Shown here piece by piece: positions 26,843-36,581 of a stretch of 64,000 bases of DNA. The notes beneath the pieces are model-generated. The model did not search any database, was not told the DNA's origin, and saw only the letters and a program-made list of their open reading frames with translations. The position numbers and the translations under genes were made by a program. The DNA is from Anaerorhabdus sp036636695 (lineage in GTDB: Bacteria; Bacillota_I; Bacilli_A; Erysipelotrichales; Erysipelotrichaceae), in NCBI RefSeq assembly GCF_036636695.1, contig NZ_JAVWNW010000003.1; one strand, 5' to 3'. Numbering within the stretch: position 1 is the stretch's first letter; every line of letters begins with the position of its first letter.

Positions 26843-29233
26843 ATGAAAATAAGTACAAATTGGCTAAAAGAATATGTTTCTCTTGAAGGAGTAACACCAT
26901 TACAACTTGCAGATGCATTGACAACTGCAGGTCTTGAAATTGAAGGAGTAGATCCAGTTGCAAAGGGAACTAACTTGGTAATAGGAGAAGTATTGACATG
27001 TGTCCCACATCCAGATTCTGATCATCTAAATGTATGCTCAGTTGAATATGGCGAAGGACCAACACAAATCGTTTGTGGAGCTCCAAATTGTAAGGCGGGA
27101 ATTAAAGTAATAGTTGCAAAAGTTGGAGCTGAACTTCCAGATATCACAATTAAAGCTGCAAAAGTTAGAGGTCAAGAATCTAATGGTATGCTTTGTAGTT
27201 TAAGAGAACTTGGAGTGAATGAAAAATATTTAACTGAAGCACAAGTTAATGGAATAGAAATTCTTCCAGAAGATGCTGTTGTAGGAAATACAGAAGTATT
27301 AAAATATTTAGGTTATGATGATGTTGTTCTAGATGCTTCACAAACACCTAATCGTGCTGATTGCATGGCTATGTGGAGTGTTGCATATGAAGTGGGAGCT
27401 GTACTTCGTAGAGAAGTGAAACTTCCAAATTGCGAGAATATTTCAAATACAGGTAGTAAAACTACATTAAAAATAAACTCTACATCTGAAAAATGTCCAC
27501 ATTTCTTAGGTAAAGTAATAGGGAATGTTACTGTAAAAGAATCACCTAAATGGATGATAGATTATCTTCATGCAGCAGGTATACGAGCAATTAATAACGT
27601 TGTTGATATTTCGAATTATGTCATGCTTGAAACAGGACAACCACTTCATTTCTATGATCTTGCTAAAATGCCTCATCGTGAAATTACTGTTGTTGATGAT
27701 GTTGAATTAAAATTAACAGCACTTGATGGTATTGAATATGATGTACAAAAAGGTGATTTAGTAATTACTACTGGTGGAGAACCTACAGGTATTGCAGGTA
27801 TTATGGGTGGAGATGACAGCAAAATTGATGAAACTACTAAAGGTATAATCATAGAAGCTGCACACTTTAACCATGTATCAATTCGTAATACATCAAAACG
27901 TTTAGGATTAAGTACAGAAGCGGCATCAAGATATACAAAAGGTTTAGAACCACTGGCACAAAATAAAGCAATGGATCGTGCTGTGCAATTATTAATTGAA
28001 CTGGCTGATGCAACTAACTTAGAAGAAACAGTAGAATTTGGTTCATCAAATTATAAACCTGTTCAAGTAACAGAAACACTTGAGCACTGTAATAAATTAT
28101 TGGGAACTAACTTTGAATTAACTGAAGTTGTAGAAGTGCTAAAAGCGTTAAACTTTAATCCAACAGTAAATGGAACAGCAATAACTTGTACAATTCCAAG
28201 TTACCGAACAGATATTTTAATTCCAGAAGATATTGATGAAGAAGTAATTCGTCTAATTGGTTATAATCGACTAGAAACAACACTCCCAACAATGGAAGCA
28301 ACAGCTGGGCAATTATCACATCGTCAATTATTACGTCGTACTACAAAGGCTACAATGACAGGCGTTGGGTTAAGAGAAGTAATAACTTATACATTAGTTA
28401 AATCACAATTTGTTGATGAGGCAGTATTACCATTTGGTGAACATATTCACCTTGCATCACCAATGAGTGAAGATCGTAAATATGTTAGAAATAATTTAAT
28501 GCAATCTTTGTTAGAATGTGTTTCATATAATCAAGCAAGAAGTGCAACAAATGTTAATTTATTTGAGATTTCAAATGTTTATGAAAAGGACATTGTACAA
28601 GAAAGAGTGGGTATAATTCTTTCTGAATCATTACAAAAATCAAAACTACATAAGATTGAAATTAAGAGTGACTTCTATACATTAAAAGGATTGTTGACAG
28701 TATGGTTAGATAAATTAGGTTTCAATAGTAATCGTATTACAATCAAAGAAAATACATTGGATACTAAACATTTTCATCCATATCGTAGCGCAACAATCTA
28801 TCTTCAAAATGAATTAATAGGAATTTTTGGTGAAGTTCATCCATTACTTGTTAAAGAATGGGATATTAAGCCATGTGTTTATGCTGAAATCATATTTGAT
28901 TGTTTAGTTCAAAATAAAACACAAAAAGTAAAATTTGCACCACTTGATCGCTATCCTTCAGTATCAAGAGATATAGCATTAGTTGTGGAACAAAATGTAA
29001 GTGCTCAATCAATTTTAGAAATCATCCAAAAAGTTGGTAAGAAGTTAATCAAATCAACAGAAGTATTTGATATCTATCAAGGTGATCATGTTGAAAAAGG
29101 ATATAAATCTGTTGCATTGAGTATTATATACCAAGCAAATGATCATACATTAAAAGATGAAGAAGTAAATGAAGTACATCAAGAAATTTTAAAGACATTA
29201 GAATCAAATCTCAATGCAAAATTAAGAGGATAA
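26843..29233 (+). CDS. pheT: Phenylalanyl-tRNA synthetase beta subunit
   Basis: This 796-residue subunit has the N-terminal tRNA-binding OB fold (about 40-150, with VLTCVPHPDSDHLNVC), the B3/B4 editing region (about 215-385), a B5 domain (about 400-475), the catalytic-like core and a C-terminal anticodon-binding FDX-ACB domain (about 705-796, beginning FAPLDRYPSVSRD). It lies 14 bases after pheS behind AAAGGAGGG. Confidence 0.96.
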   Translation: MKISTNWLKEYVSLEGVTPLQLADALTTAGLEIEGVDPVAKGTNLVIGEVLTCVPHPDSDHLNVCSVEYGEGPTQIVCGAPNCKAGIKVIVAKVGAELPDITIKAAKVRGQESNGMLCSLRELGVNEKYLTEAQVNGIEILPEDAVVGNTEVLKYLGYDDVVLDASQTPNRADCMAMWSVAYEVGAVLRREVKLPNCENISNTGSKTTLKINSTSEKCPHFLGKVIGNVTVKESPKWMIDYLHAAGIRAINNVVDISNYVMLETGQPLHFYDLAKMPHREITVVDDVELKLTALDGIEYDVQKGDLVITTGGEPTGIAGIMGGDDSKIDETTKGIIIEAAHFNHVSIRNTSKRLGLSTEAASRYTKGLEPLAQNKAMDRAVQLLIELADATNLEETVEFGSSNYKPVQVTETLEHCNKLLGTNFELTEVVEVLKALNFNPTVNGTAITCTIPSYRTDILIPEDIDEEVIRLIGYNRLETTLPTMEATAGQLSHRQLLRRTTKATMTGVGLREVITYTLVKSQFVDEAVLPFGEHIHLASPMSEDRKYVRNNLMQSLLECVSYNQARSATNVNLFEISNVYEKDIVQERVGIILSESLQKSKLHKIEIKSDFYTLKGLLTVWLDKLGFNSNRITIKENTLDTKHFHPYRSATIYLQNELIGIFGEVHPLLVKEWDIKPCVYAEIIFDCLVQNKTQKVKFAPLDRYPSVSRDIALVVEQNVSAQSILEIIQKVGKKLIKSTEVFDIYQGDHVEKGYKSVALSIIYQANDHTLKDEEVNEVHQEILKTLESNLNAKLRG

Positions 29234-29259
29234 AACTTAATTAAAAGATGAGATAAATT

Positions 29260-29302
29260 AAACCCCGTAGGGAAGACACGATGAAGTGACCTACGGGGTT
29301 TT
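29260..29302. terminator. Bidirectional intrinsic terminator
   Basis: AAACCCCGTAGG (29260-29271) pairs with CCTACGGGGTTT (29290-29301) around an 18-base loop. A and T runs on both sides let it serve pheST on the plus strand and the convergent flavodoxin-ferredoxin operon on the minus strand. Confidence 0.85.
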
Positions 29303-29327
29303 ATATATCTTGTTTTAAGAAGAGAGA

Positions 29328-30074
29328 TTATTTTGGACAAGTGTATCGCATCATCGATTTAGTACGATTGCCATATTCAATTGCCTCAACAGGACAACGA
29401 TTAATACACGCCATACAATGAGTACAATTATTTCCCCATACAGGCTTTTTATCGGTGATATGAATATTGTTCAATGGACAAACAGTAACACATTTTCCAC
29501 ATGAAATACATTTATCAGATGCATAGAATTTTTTCGCACTTACAAACAGTGGATAAAATATATCATTTATAATACCACTGTTTAACTGGTCTTTTATTGT
29601 TGTAGGTGTGCTTGGAAAAGACTGATTCTTTTTGATTGTCTCAATTGTTTTATCAATATCAACTTCTGCTAATTCAATGATATGAAGTGACTCTTCTTTA
29701 GAAGGTGTTGAGAATAATGCAATATAGTTTTCGGGCATGAGAATTGGAAAGCAACCGCGATAATTCATGTTTTTCATATGACACAATTTGTTTAAATATT
29801 TTTCAGAATTTCCAATACTTCCTGCACAAGTCATTATGAAATAAATATCTTTATTCCCTAAAAGCGTAGTTTTCTCAATCCAGTTATAGAGTATTCGTGG
29901 AATTCTCCATGAATAAGTAGGTGCTACAATAATCCATGGTTTATCTGATTCAAGATTAGAGTAATCATGTTCACGAATCTTATTCAAAAGATTCATTGCT
30001 TGGTCTTCAGTTTCTTCACATATTCTTTTGGCAACATATTCACTGTTACCAGTTGCAGAAAAATATAAAATCAT
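29328..30074 (-). CDS. Flavodoxin-ferredoxin fusion (EFR1-like)
   Basis: This 248-residue protein joins an N-terminal flavodoxin-like domain (about residues 1-165, FSATGNSEYVAK being the phosphate-binding loop) to a two-cluster ferredoxin (CISCGKCVTVCP and CTHCMACINRCP, about 183-230). This is the layout of EFR1-type proteins. It probably moves electrons in the cytoplasm. It is the last gene of a three-gene minus-strand operon with an ArsR regulator and a ferredoxin-nitroreductase. Confidence 0.82.
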   Translation of the reverse strand: MILYFSATGNSEYVAKRICEETEDQAMNLLNKIREHDYSNLESDKPWIIVAPTYSWRIPRILYNWIEKTTLLGNKDIYFIMTCAGSIGNSEKYLNKLCHMKNMNYRGCFPILMPENYIALFSTPSKEESLHIIELAEVDIDKTIETIKKNQSFPSTPTTIKDQLNSGIINDIFYPLFVSAKKFYASDKCISCGKCVTVCPLNNIHITDKKPVWGNNCTHCMACINRCPVEAIEYGNRTKSMMRYTCPK

Positions 30075-30080
30075 ATTTAC

Positions 30081-30449
30081 TTATCCTTCCTTTGAGCTTG
30101 TTGGACGATAGCTAATTGATTGGACACTGCCATAAATTAAATTAATTAAGTTAGCAATATCTTTCCACGCTGTTTCATCAACACTCAAGTAATAAAAATT
30201 TTTAGTTCCTTCTTTTCTCATAGTCACAATTCCAGAATCTTTTAGGATTTGTAAGTGATGTGAAACAGAAGGACGTGTTAGATGAGTTTTCTTTGCGATT
30301 TCTCCAACACGTATTCCAGATAAATCACTTTCTAACAAGACAAGTAGAATCAATTGTCGAGTTTCATCACCAATTGCAGTGAAAGCATTGCGACACTCCT
30401 TAAAACCGACAACTATTTTTTGTAATCGTTCTTCACACTCTTTAGACAT
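30081..30449 (-). CDS. ArsR-family winged-helix regulator
   Basis: This 122-residue protein has the ArsR fold: RQLILLVLLES leads into a helix-turn-helix (about 48-75, with THLTRPSVSHHLQILKDSG) and a beta wing with KEGTKNFYYL. The metal-binding ELCVC motif of ArsR or SmtB is missing; only two N-terminal cysteines (C5, C19) are present, so the signal may be redox or non-metal. It probably autoregulates the operon. Confidence 0.85.
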   Translation of the reverse strand: MSKECEERLQKIVVGFKECRNAFTAIGDETRQLILLVLLESDLSGIRVGEIAKKTHLTRPSVSHHLQILKDSGIVTMRKEGTKNFYYLSVDETAWKDIANLINLIYGSVQSISYRPTSSKEG

Positions 30450-30460
30450 TTACAATCCTC

Positions 30461-31234
30461 CTACATATAACGAACATCAATTTTTTCATGCTGTGTAGAG
30501 CGAAGGAATTTTACGTTAGGATAACCAAGTACAAGAGTCATTGCTACTTTTTTGCCTTTTGGCAATTTCAAAGCTTTTTTAATCCTAGAAGACATATTAG
30601 CTGCCATTGTAAAGTAACCGCTATACAATACACCAAGTCCGTGTGCCTCACTAACAAATTCCATGTTTTGTGCTGCAAGCAGACCATTCGTGGAACTCTT
30701 CGCTAAAACCAAAATGACTAAAGGGGCATCAAAAAAGAAGAAATGGTCATTTATTTTATTATTTTTTGCCATTGGACTAAGTATATCCGCAAAGGGTTTT
30801 ACTTTTTTGAATAAGTTAACTGCTAATTTTTCAATTTGATCTTTCTCTTTATCAAGGACAATATAAGAAACATCTTGTGAGTTTTTAGCGGTATGAGTTA
30901 GTCGACCTGCTTCTAAAATTTGATCAATCACTTCTTTTGAAATTCTATCTTGTTTGAATTGTCGGATGGTTCGGCGGTAACGAATAACATCTAAAATAGT
31001 GTTTGGATCTAAATGAACATCTTGTAATTTCTCGATTTGTTCTTCATCATAACCACTTATTTTTATGGCTTTTTTAGGACATATTGCAGCACATTGTCCA
31101 CACATAACGCAATCATTTAGAATAATTTCAGCTTTATCTTCATGCTTTTTTATGTTGTGGGCTACACAATTTTTTATACAAAGTTCGCAACCGATACATT
31201 TGGAAGTATCGATGTATATTTTATGATTTTTCAT
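30461..31234 (-). CDS. Nitroreductase with N-terminal two-cluster ferredoxin domain
   Basis: This 257-residue protein has two [4Fe-4S] motifs (CIGCELCIKNC and CVMCGQCAAICP, about residues 14-55) followed by an FMN nitroreductase domain (about 75-257, beginning RRTIRQFKQDRIS). Such fusions reduce nitro or quinone compounds using ferredoxin-level electrons. It is the first gene of the minus-strand operon and is followed by its likely regulator and an electron carrier. Confidence 0.85.
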   Translation of the reverse strand: MKNHKIYIDTSKCIGCELCIKNCVAHNIKKHEDKAEIILNDCVMCGQCAAICPKKAIKISGYDEEQIEKLQDVHLDPNTILDVIRYRRTIRQFKQDRISKEVIDQILEAGRLTHTAKNSQDVSYIVLDKEKDQIEKLAVNLFKKVKPFADILSPMAKNNKINDHFFFFDAPLVILVLAKSSTNGLLAAQNMEFVSEAHGLGVLYSGYFTMAANMSSRIKKALKLPKGKKVAMTLVLGYPNVKFLRSTQHEKIDVRYM

Positions 31235-31245
31235 GACAGAGTCCT

Positions 31246-31294
31246 TTCGTTAAACTTCGTTAACCATTATATAAGACCTGTATATTGAATACAA
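31246..31294 (-). promoter_or_regulatory. Promoter and direct-repeat operator of the nitroreductase operon
   Basis: On the minus strand TTGTAT (31294-31289) and TATAAT (31271-31266) are 17 bases apart. Just downstream, TTCGTTAA occurs twice (plus-strand 31246-31253 and 31256-31263) at a 10-base period, one helical turn. The repeats lie between the -10 box and the gene start, a good place for a repressor site, perhaps for the ArsR protein of the operon. Confidence 0.55.
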
Positions 31295-31372
31295 CATTGG
31301 TAAAGAAAGTCATTACGATAAAGATAAATAATTTTTATTCTTATGACTTTTCGATGAAAATTTAAGAAATTA

Positions 31373-31816
31373 TTATTTAGTGTCTATTCTAGTCATGTTT
31401 TTAATTGTTTTATTGCGATAAATTAAATCATTTCTTTTTATGAATCCACATTTTTCCCAAAAGGCGTTTCCTTTTTCATTGGTATCAAATACGACAAGTG
31501 CAACTTTAGTTATTTGTTCATTCTCTAGGGCGTCTAGTGCTGCTTTAACTAAAGCGGTACCAATTCCTTGATTTTGTTTTTCAAGTGCGATTGCAGTATG
31601 GTGAATATAACCTCTACGGCCATCGTGTCCACTAATAATTGCACCAACAATAACGTTATCATCTAATGCAACAAAACAAGTATTGGGATTGCGATTTAAA
31701 TATCTTTCGATTCCTTCTTTTGAATCATCTAAATTATTTAAGCCCATACCAGGAGTGTTTATCCATAAGTGGTAAATATTCTCATAATCTTCAATTGTCA
31801 TTTTCCGTATTTGCAT
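31373..31816 (-). CDS. GNAT-family N-acetyltransferase
   Basis: This 147-residue protein has a typical GNAT fold: N-terminal IRKMTIEDYENIYHLW, acetyl-CoA loop QNQGIGTALVKAALD near residue 85, and ending with NAFWEKCGFIKR. The substrate is unknown. It is transcribed alone on the minus strand. Confidence 0.82.
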   Translation of the reverse strand: MQIRKMTIEDYENIYHLWINTPGMGLNNLDDSKEGIERYLNRNPNTCFVALDDNVIVGAIISGHDGRRGYIHHTAIALEKQNQGIGTALVKAALDALENEQITKVALVVFDTNEKGNAFWEKCGFIKRNDLIYRNKTIKNMTRIDTK

Positions 31817-31950
31817 AAAAATCCCCCTTTATTTTTGTATTGAATTGTATAAGCAAAAGTTTATCTTTTCTTAATCGTAGTCCTTCAGTTTATATCTGTC
31901 AAATACAATTATACGTAGTACTTACAATTTTTATGTAGAGTATTAGAATC

Positions 31951-31984
31951 AAAATAAAACCACAGGATATACGAATTCCTGTGG
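31951..31984 (-). terminator. Intrinsic terminator for the membrane-protein operon
   Basis: On the minus strand CCACAGGA pairs with TCCTGTGG (plus 31960-31967 with 31977-31984) and continues into TTTTATTTT. It follows the gene ending at 32002. The rest of 31817-32001 shows nothing I recognise. Confidence 0.8.
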
Positions 31985-32001
31985 TAATTATTGACTTAAT
32001 T

Positions 32002-33696
32002 CTATCTATTCATTTTCTTTTTGATTAGTAAGAAGAGTATAGTAATTACTGTAACTAGTGATACATATAAACTATATTTTTGAATTGGTGTTTCATCATA
32101 ACGACAAAGATATGTAGTTGCATCATTAGCGTTGAATCCAACAAGCGTATTATTAGCTTTATACGTTGATACTTTATCAATGATTTCTCCTTGAGCATCC
32201 AGCGCATAGACTTGATATCCTAAGTAATAGGTAATAGGGAGAATATAAGATTGATTTGGTTTAATGTTTTCAATCAATAAATTAGTACCTTCTCTTGTTA
32301 ACGATGATGATACACTATTTCCTAAACTATCTGTTACCTCGTTAGACAATTCACGATAATCAGGAGAACCTTCAGGTAAATAGTCTGCACCTGCTAATTC
32401 AACGCGAACATAGAATGCTGAGTAAAAGGGATCGATAATCGAGCCATCAATGAGACTTGCGTATGACGTATCATAGTTAATACCAGTAGTTCTTGTCAAC
32501 ACTGGATAAATATGCCAAACTCCTTCACCAATTAATAGTACACAGCAAACAATTGTAATCAAGAGTGGTTTTATTTTGAAATCGAATAAAGCAATTGAAG
32601 CGGGAATTATTAAGCAACAAGTGGCTAACATAATAAGACGCCAAGTGAATTGAATTAAACCGAAGAATACCATATATTCCCAAGGGAATATATCTAAAGG
32701 TAAAAGTAAGAAAATATATCCTAAAATCAACGAATGAAGAATAAAAGGATTCTTGTTTTCTTTTTTTCTGAAAAGATAAACGATAGGTATAATCATCATG
32801 AAATAACCAGGATTGAGTAGCATAGACATATCTTTTGCATATCCATGTGTTCCATAACCAAACACGGTTGTATTTGCGAAATACTTCCAAAGTTCAACTG
32901 AACTATCCGCAAGAGAACTAGTAGAAGTATAATAACTTAAGTAAAAATTTTGCGAAGTCATTTGTTCAAGCATCGGGAATATAAAGAAAGCAGAACAACC
33001 CACAGAAACAATAAATGCCTTGAAAATTGCGATAATAATTTCCTTTGAATGTATCCAATGTTTAATTCTAACAATAAGAAAGAAAATAAATAAAATACAT
33101 GCGAGTACAAATGTAATGTTATGAGTAAGTGCTAAACAAGTAAAACCTATCGCAAGATAATACCATTTTTTTGTATCGGTATATAAAACATAATAGATAC
33201 CTAATAAAACAAGTGGAAGAAATGCAAATCCCATTACTTCTCCCAATGAACTACGTACATATACATCGGTAATTCTATAATTACTAAATAAATAAAGGGT
33301 ACCAGCAATATAAGGTGCATAATTATTGTTAGTTACTACTCTACACAACCTCATTGCGAAATAAGAAGATAAAAAGGTAAATACCATTATGATAAATACA
33401 TAACAACCACTGACACTAATACCCAAATTGTAAAGTAGTGCAGGGATGATTAAGAAGAAGTCACTGTAAAACATAGGACTTCCATAACCGAAATTCATGT
33501 TTTTATAAGGGTAGATACGTGGGAGAAATACACCATCTTTAAATGATTGTGCTAATCCTTCAATTCTACTTAAATGAAATAAGGTATCATGTTCTAATGG
33601 TAAAAAGTCTTTAATTAAAAATGGATATGCAAAGATTATGGTAATTATTAAACTAAATAATAAATATTTGTAATTTTGCTTCAACCATAATTTCAT
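32002..33696 (-). CDS. Large multi-spanning membrane protein, GT-C-like
   Basis: This 564-residue protein has about a dozen hydrophobic helices over the first 430 residues, then an external domain (about 430-540) and a final helix with KKK tail. The early loop LEHDTLFHLSRIEGLA has the acidic and His residues often seen in GT-C glycosyltransferases and YfhO-like proteins. It is probably involved in transfer of lipid-linked sugars, but no function is proven. I start at ATG 33696, two bases after the preceding stop and behind GGTGG; the longer frame overlaps the upstream gene. Confidence 0.6.
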   Translation of the reverse strand: MKLWLKQNYKYLLFSLIITIIFAYPFLIKDFLPLEHDTLFHLSRIEGLAQSFKDGVFLPRIYPYKNMNFGYGSPMFYSDFFLIIPALLYNLGISVSGCYVFIIMVFTFLSSYFAMRLCRVVTNNNYAPYIAGTLYLFSNYRITDVYVRSSLGEVMGFAFLPLVLLGIYYVLYTDTKKWYYLAIGFTCLALTHNITFVLACILFIFFLIVRIKHWIHSKEIIIAIFKAFIVSVGCSAFFIFPMLEQMTSQNFYLSYYTSTSSLADSSVELWKYFANTTVFGYGTHGYAKDMSMLLNPGYFMMIIPIVYLFRKKENKNPFILHSLILGYIFLLLPLDIFPWEYMVFFGLIQFTWRLIMLATCCLIIPASIALFDFKIKPLLITIVCCVLLIGEGVWHIYPVLTRTTGINYDTSYASLIDGSIIDPFYSAFYVRVELAGADYLPEGSPDYRELSNEVTDSLGNSVSSSLTREGTNLLIENIKPNQSYILPITYYLGYQVYALDAQGEIIDKVSTYKANNTLVGFNANDATTYLCRYDETPIQKYSLYVSLVTVITILFLLIKKKMNR

Positions 33697-33697
33697 A

Positions 33698-35575
33698 TTA
33701 TCCACCGAAGTACCAAGAAGGTAGCCATTGTAGTAAACGTACATAACCTGACTCTGTTGTGAATCCTGTTAATACTGGCATGAATAAAATGAATAAGAAG
33801 ATACATAATGCAACATAGACAACAATCATTTTTTCACCAGAATTATATTTCTTAATAATTAGTTGCGCAGTATAAACAATTGCGAGAATTAAGAAAGGAA
33901 TAGAAGGATAATAATGATATGCGAATACACAACGAGTTACTAATACCCAAGGTAATAATGCTGCTAAAAAGCCGACAAGAATAATGAAACCTGTTGATGA
34001 TTTTGTTTTAAAGGTATGGATTGCAGTAACAACCATACTGATTACACCAGCGATACTAATAAGTGGATTATTGAAACAAGAGATTGTTTGCATAGTTCCA
34101 TTTCCAAAATCTTTTAGATAATACCAAATTGGACGGATATCAAACAGCCATTGCCACCAAACACTTTGGTAAGGATGAGTTGCCTGCAATTTGGCATGAT
34201 AATCATACATACCTACCGAATGCTTGATAACATTTGCAATACTCCAAGTATCGTTCTTCCATACACGAGTTGGTATGAATGAACATACATAAATGGTCGC
34301 AGGTACAAGTACAAAGAATAAACAGCACCATAAAATAATTTTTAATGCTTTTGAACGGTAATTTTTAACATAGTCAAGTGATGCAGGATCTGTCTTTTGT
34401 TTTAATTTAAAATACATAGTTGTATGGTAAATGAAATGTGCGAAGAATAAAACTGCTAATCCTACAGCAGCATAACATCCCGTCCATTTGATGGAACATG
34501 CGATTCCCATTGATATGCCGGATGCGGCAAGATAAATTAATTGTTTTTTCAACGAGGATTTTACAAAGTCTTCCTTTATATAACAAACCATGAAGTACGT
34601 CATCAGTATAATGAAGAAAATACTGAAAGGTTCAAGTGTTCCAATCCGTGATGTTGTGATCAACATGAAATCACTAGCAAATAGAGTAGTACCAACAATG
34701 GATAAGAATCGATTGTTGAATAATTTTTTCGTTAAAAGATAAAATAATGGAAGAATCATAATGCCAAATAATGCACCCATAATACGCCAACCAAAAGGAT
34801 TCATACCAAAGATACTAATACCAAGTGATATGATAGAAGTACCTAGTAAGGGGTGTACCGAAGCATACATATCTTGGCCATTCACAATTTCCCATGCATT
34901 ACGTGGATGGTAAATTTCATCGAAATATGTTTCATTCATATATGTTGGAGTAATTGGAATAGTATTTTGTTCATCAATAACATTTGTAGCTAAATATGGG
35001 TTATCAGGATTTGAAATGGTAATGGGATTAAGCGTTAAAAAAGTATCTTCTCCCGCTTTTTTTACACCAAATTCATTGAGAACCATAGTGGTATCTTGCG
35101 ATACCAAAGAGATATAACGATAATTCCACTCACCAGGAATCACTTCCCAAGCCATATAACTATTCTCATAAAGAATTGCGATAATTTCCCAATTCTCGTT
35201 ATCGTTGCTTCCAAGCACTTGTAAATTGTCGAAACCAATTTGGTAGCCAGATTCTAGAGCGTTGTTATCGCCTTCTCCACCAATTGCATAGATTGCATCG
35301 AATGCAGGGTTTTCGTCCATGACTTCAAAAGTAATGAACTCTTTATCGTCTTGAGGTTGCCACCAAGTTGTGGGTGCTGTATGACCACCCAATTGCCATA
35401 GTGATACAACTGCATATAAACTTGTGATTAAAAGTATTGAGAAAATGTCTGATTTAAAACTTTTTTTCAATACTTTAAAACCAAGAGTAATAACTCCTGC
35501 AACAATAAAACATGTAATTAAAATGGATAATAATTGGTTATTTTTAAATAAAGCTAAACTAATTTCATTCATCAT
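33698..35575 (-). CDS. PMT-family (GT39-like) membrane glycosyltransferase
   Basis: This 625-residue protein resembles protein O-mannosyltransferases that use polyprenyl-phosphate sugars. The key acidic pair D219-E220 lies in YFDEIYHPR, and the following helices contain MNPFGWRIMGALFG and the TSRIGTLEPF segment of the family. Two N-terminal helices are followed by an unusual external insertion (about residues 65-205) before the catalytic loop. About ten further helices follow. It is coupled to the GT-C-like gene downstream. The acceptor (protein or wall polymer) is unknown. Confidence 0.72.
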   Translation of the reverse strand: MMNEISLALFKNNQLLSILITCFIVAGVITLGFKVLKKSFKSDIFSILLITSLYAVVSLWQLGGHTAPTTWWQPQDDKEFITFEVMDENPAFDAIYAIGGEGDNNALESGYQIGFDNLQVLGSNDNENWEIIAILYENSYMAWEVIPGEWNYRYISLVSQDTTMVLNEFGVKKAGEDTFLTLNPITISNPDNPYLATNVIDEQNTIPITPTYMNETYFDEIYHPRNAWEIVNGQDMYASVHPLLGTSIISLGISIFGMNPFGWRIMGALFGIMILPLFYLLTKKLFNNRFLSIVGTTLFASDFMLITTSRIGTLEPFSIFFIILMTYFMVCYIKEDFVKSSLKKQLIYLAASGISMGIACSIKWTGCYAAVGLAVLFFAHFIYHTTMYFKLKQKTDPASLDYVKNYRSKALKIILWCCLFFVLVPATIYVCSFIPTRVWKNDTWSIANVIKHSVGMYDYHAKLQATHPYQSVWWQWLFDIRPIWYYLKDFGNGTMQTISCFNNPLISIAGVISMVVTAIHTFKTKSSTGFIILVGFLAALLPWVLVTRCVFAYHYYPSIPFLILAIVYTAQLIIKKYNSGEKMIVVYVALCIFLFILFMPVLTGFTTESGYVRLLQWLPSWYFGG

Positions 35576-35591
35576 ATTTTCACCTTGCTTT

Positions 35592-35620
35592 ATTATACTT
35601 GGTTCTTACCAAAAAAACAA
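35592..35620 (-). promoter_or_regulatory. Promoter of the PMT operon
   Basis: Minus strand TTGTTT (35620-35615) and TATAAT (35597-35592) are 17 bases apart and just upstream of the PMT start. Confidence 0.6.
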
Positions 35621-35706
35621 AGGTATGAAAATTATGTTTTCTATGAATAAGCTTTGATTTTAATAATATTATCTAGTAAAATAGACTATGTTCTGAGGTG
35701 GAGTGA

Positions 35707-36561
35707 ATGAGTAAAATTGGATTAGTATTAGAAGGCGGCGGAATGCGTGGTGCATATACTGCAGGTGCCCTAGCTTGGTTAGTTGACAATAATATAGAGT
35801 TTGATTACGGGGTTGGAATTTCAGCAGGTGCTATCAATTTATGTAGCTATCTTCTTAAAAGTAAAGAATATCTCCATGATATTACCGTAAAATATACTTC
35901 TGATAAGAAAAATGTGGGACTTATCCCATTGCTTAAAGAACATCGATATGTTGGGTATGATTACATGTTTGATGAATTATTAAGAGATGATGTTAAATAT
36001 GACACATCACCAATAAAAGAGAAGAATTTACCAATGGAATTCGGTATTTATGATATGAATCAAGAGAAAACAATCTTTTTTAATGCGCAAGATTTAGATC
36101 CTGAGTTAAGAATGTTAAAAGCTTCTTGTTCATTGCCAATCGCTGGGAGAATAGTCGATTATAATGGTTATCGCTTTTTAGATGGAGGCATTTCTATTAT
36201 GATTCCTATTGAGCGAAGTATCGAAGCTGGATGTGATAAAAACATAGTTATTATTACTAAACCAGAAGGTTATACACGTAAAGCAGCGGGTTGGTTTATG
36301 CAAAAATTGATGAATTTTAATTATCCAAAATATAAAAAGATGGTATATGATTATACCCATCGCCATGAGTCTTATAATCGACAAATGGAAATAATTGAGA
36401 AAGAAGTAAAAGAAGGAAAGTGTATTTTGATTAGACCAAGTGAAACAATTCCAGTTAAACGTTTCAGTGGTGATCCAGAAAATCTTAAGAAACTTTATGA
36501 ATTGGGTTATAAAGATATGGAATCAAGAAAAGAAGAAATTCTTAAATTTATGAAAAAATAG
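35707..36561 (+). CDS. Patatin-like phospholipase (RssA/YjjU type)
   Basis: This 284-residue protein is a serine acyl hydrolase. It has the oxyanion loop EGGGMRGAYTAG (residues about 8-20), the nucleophile motif GISAGA near residue 40, and the catalytic Asp in DGG near residue 159. It has no signal peptide, so it acts on lipids from inside the cell. GAGGTGG precedes the ATG. Confidence 0.87.
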   Translation: MSKIGLVLEGGGMRGAYTAGALAWLVDNNIEFDYGVGISAGAINLCSYLLKSKEYLHDITVKYTSDKKNVGLIPLLKEHRYVGYDYMFDELLRDDVKYDTSPIKEKNLPMEFGIYDMNQEKTIFFNAQDLDPELRMLKASCSLPIAGRIVDYNGYRFLDGGISIMIPIERSIEAGCDKNIVIITKPEGYTRKAAGWFMQKLMNFNYPKYKKMVYDYTHRHESYNRQMEIIEKEVKEGKCILIRPSETIPVKRFSGDPENLKKLYELGYKDMESRKEEILKFMKK

Positions 36562-36581
36562 AATGTCCGCAAGGACATTCT
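36560..36581 (-). terminator. Terminator of the VanY operon, overlapping the patatin stop
   Basis: AGAATGTCC (36560-36568) pairs with GGACATTCT (36573-36581) with a GCAA loop. The T run (ATTTTTTC) lies on the minus-strand side, so it mainly ends the convergent VanY/RluA/methyltransferase operon. Confidence 0.8.

Noticed and set aside
33697..33744. 16-residue N-terminal extension of the GT-C-like membrane protein
   Set aside because: It overlaps the PMT gene and lacks a ribosome binding site, whereas ATG 33696 follows GGTGG directly after the PMT stop.
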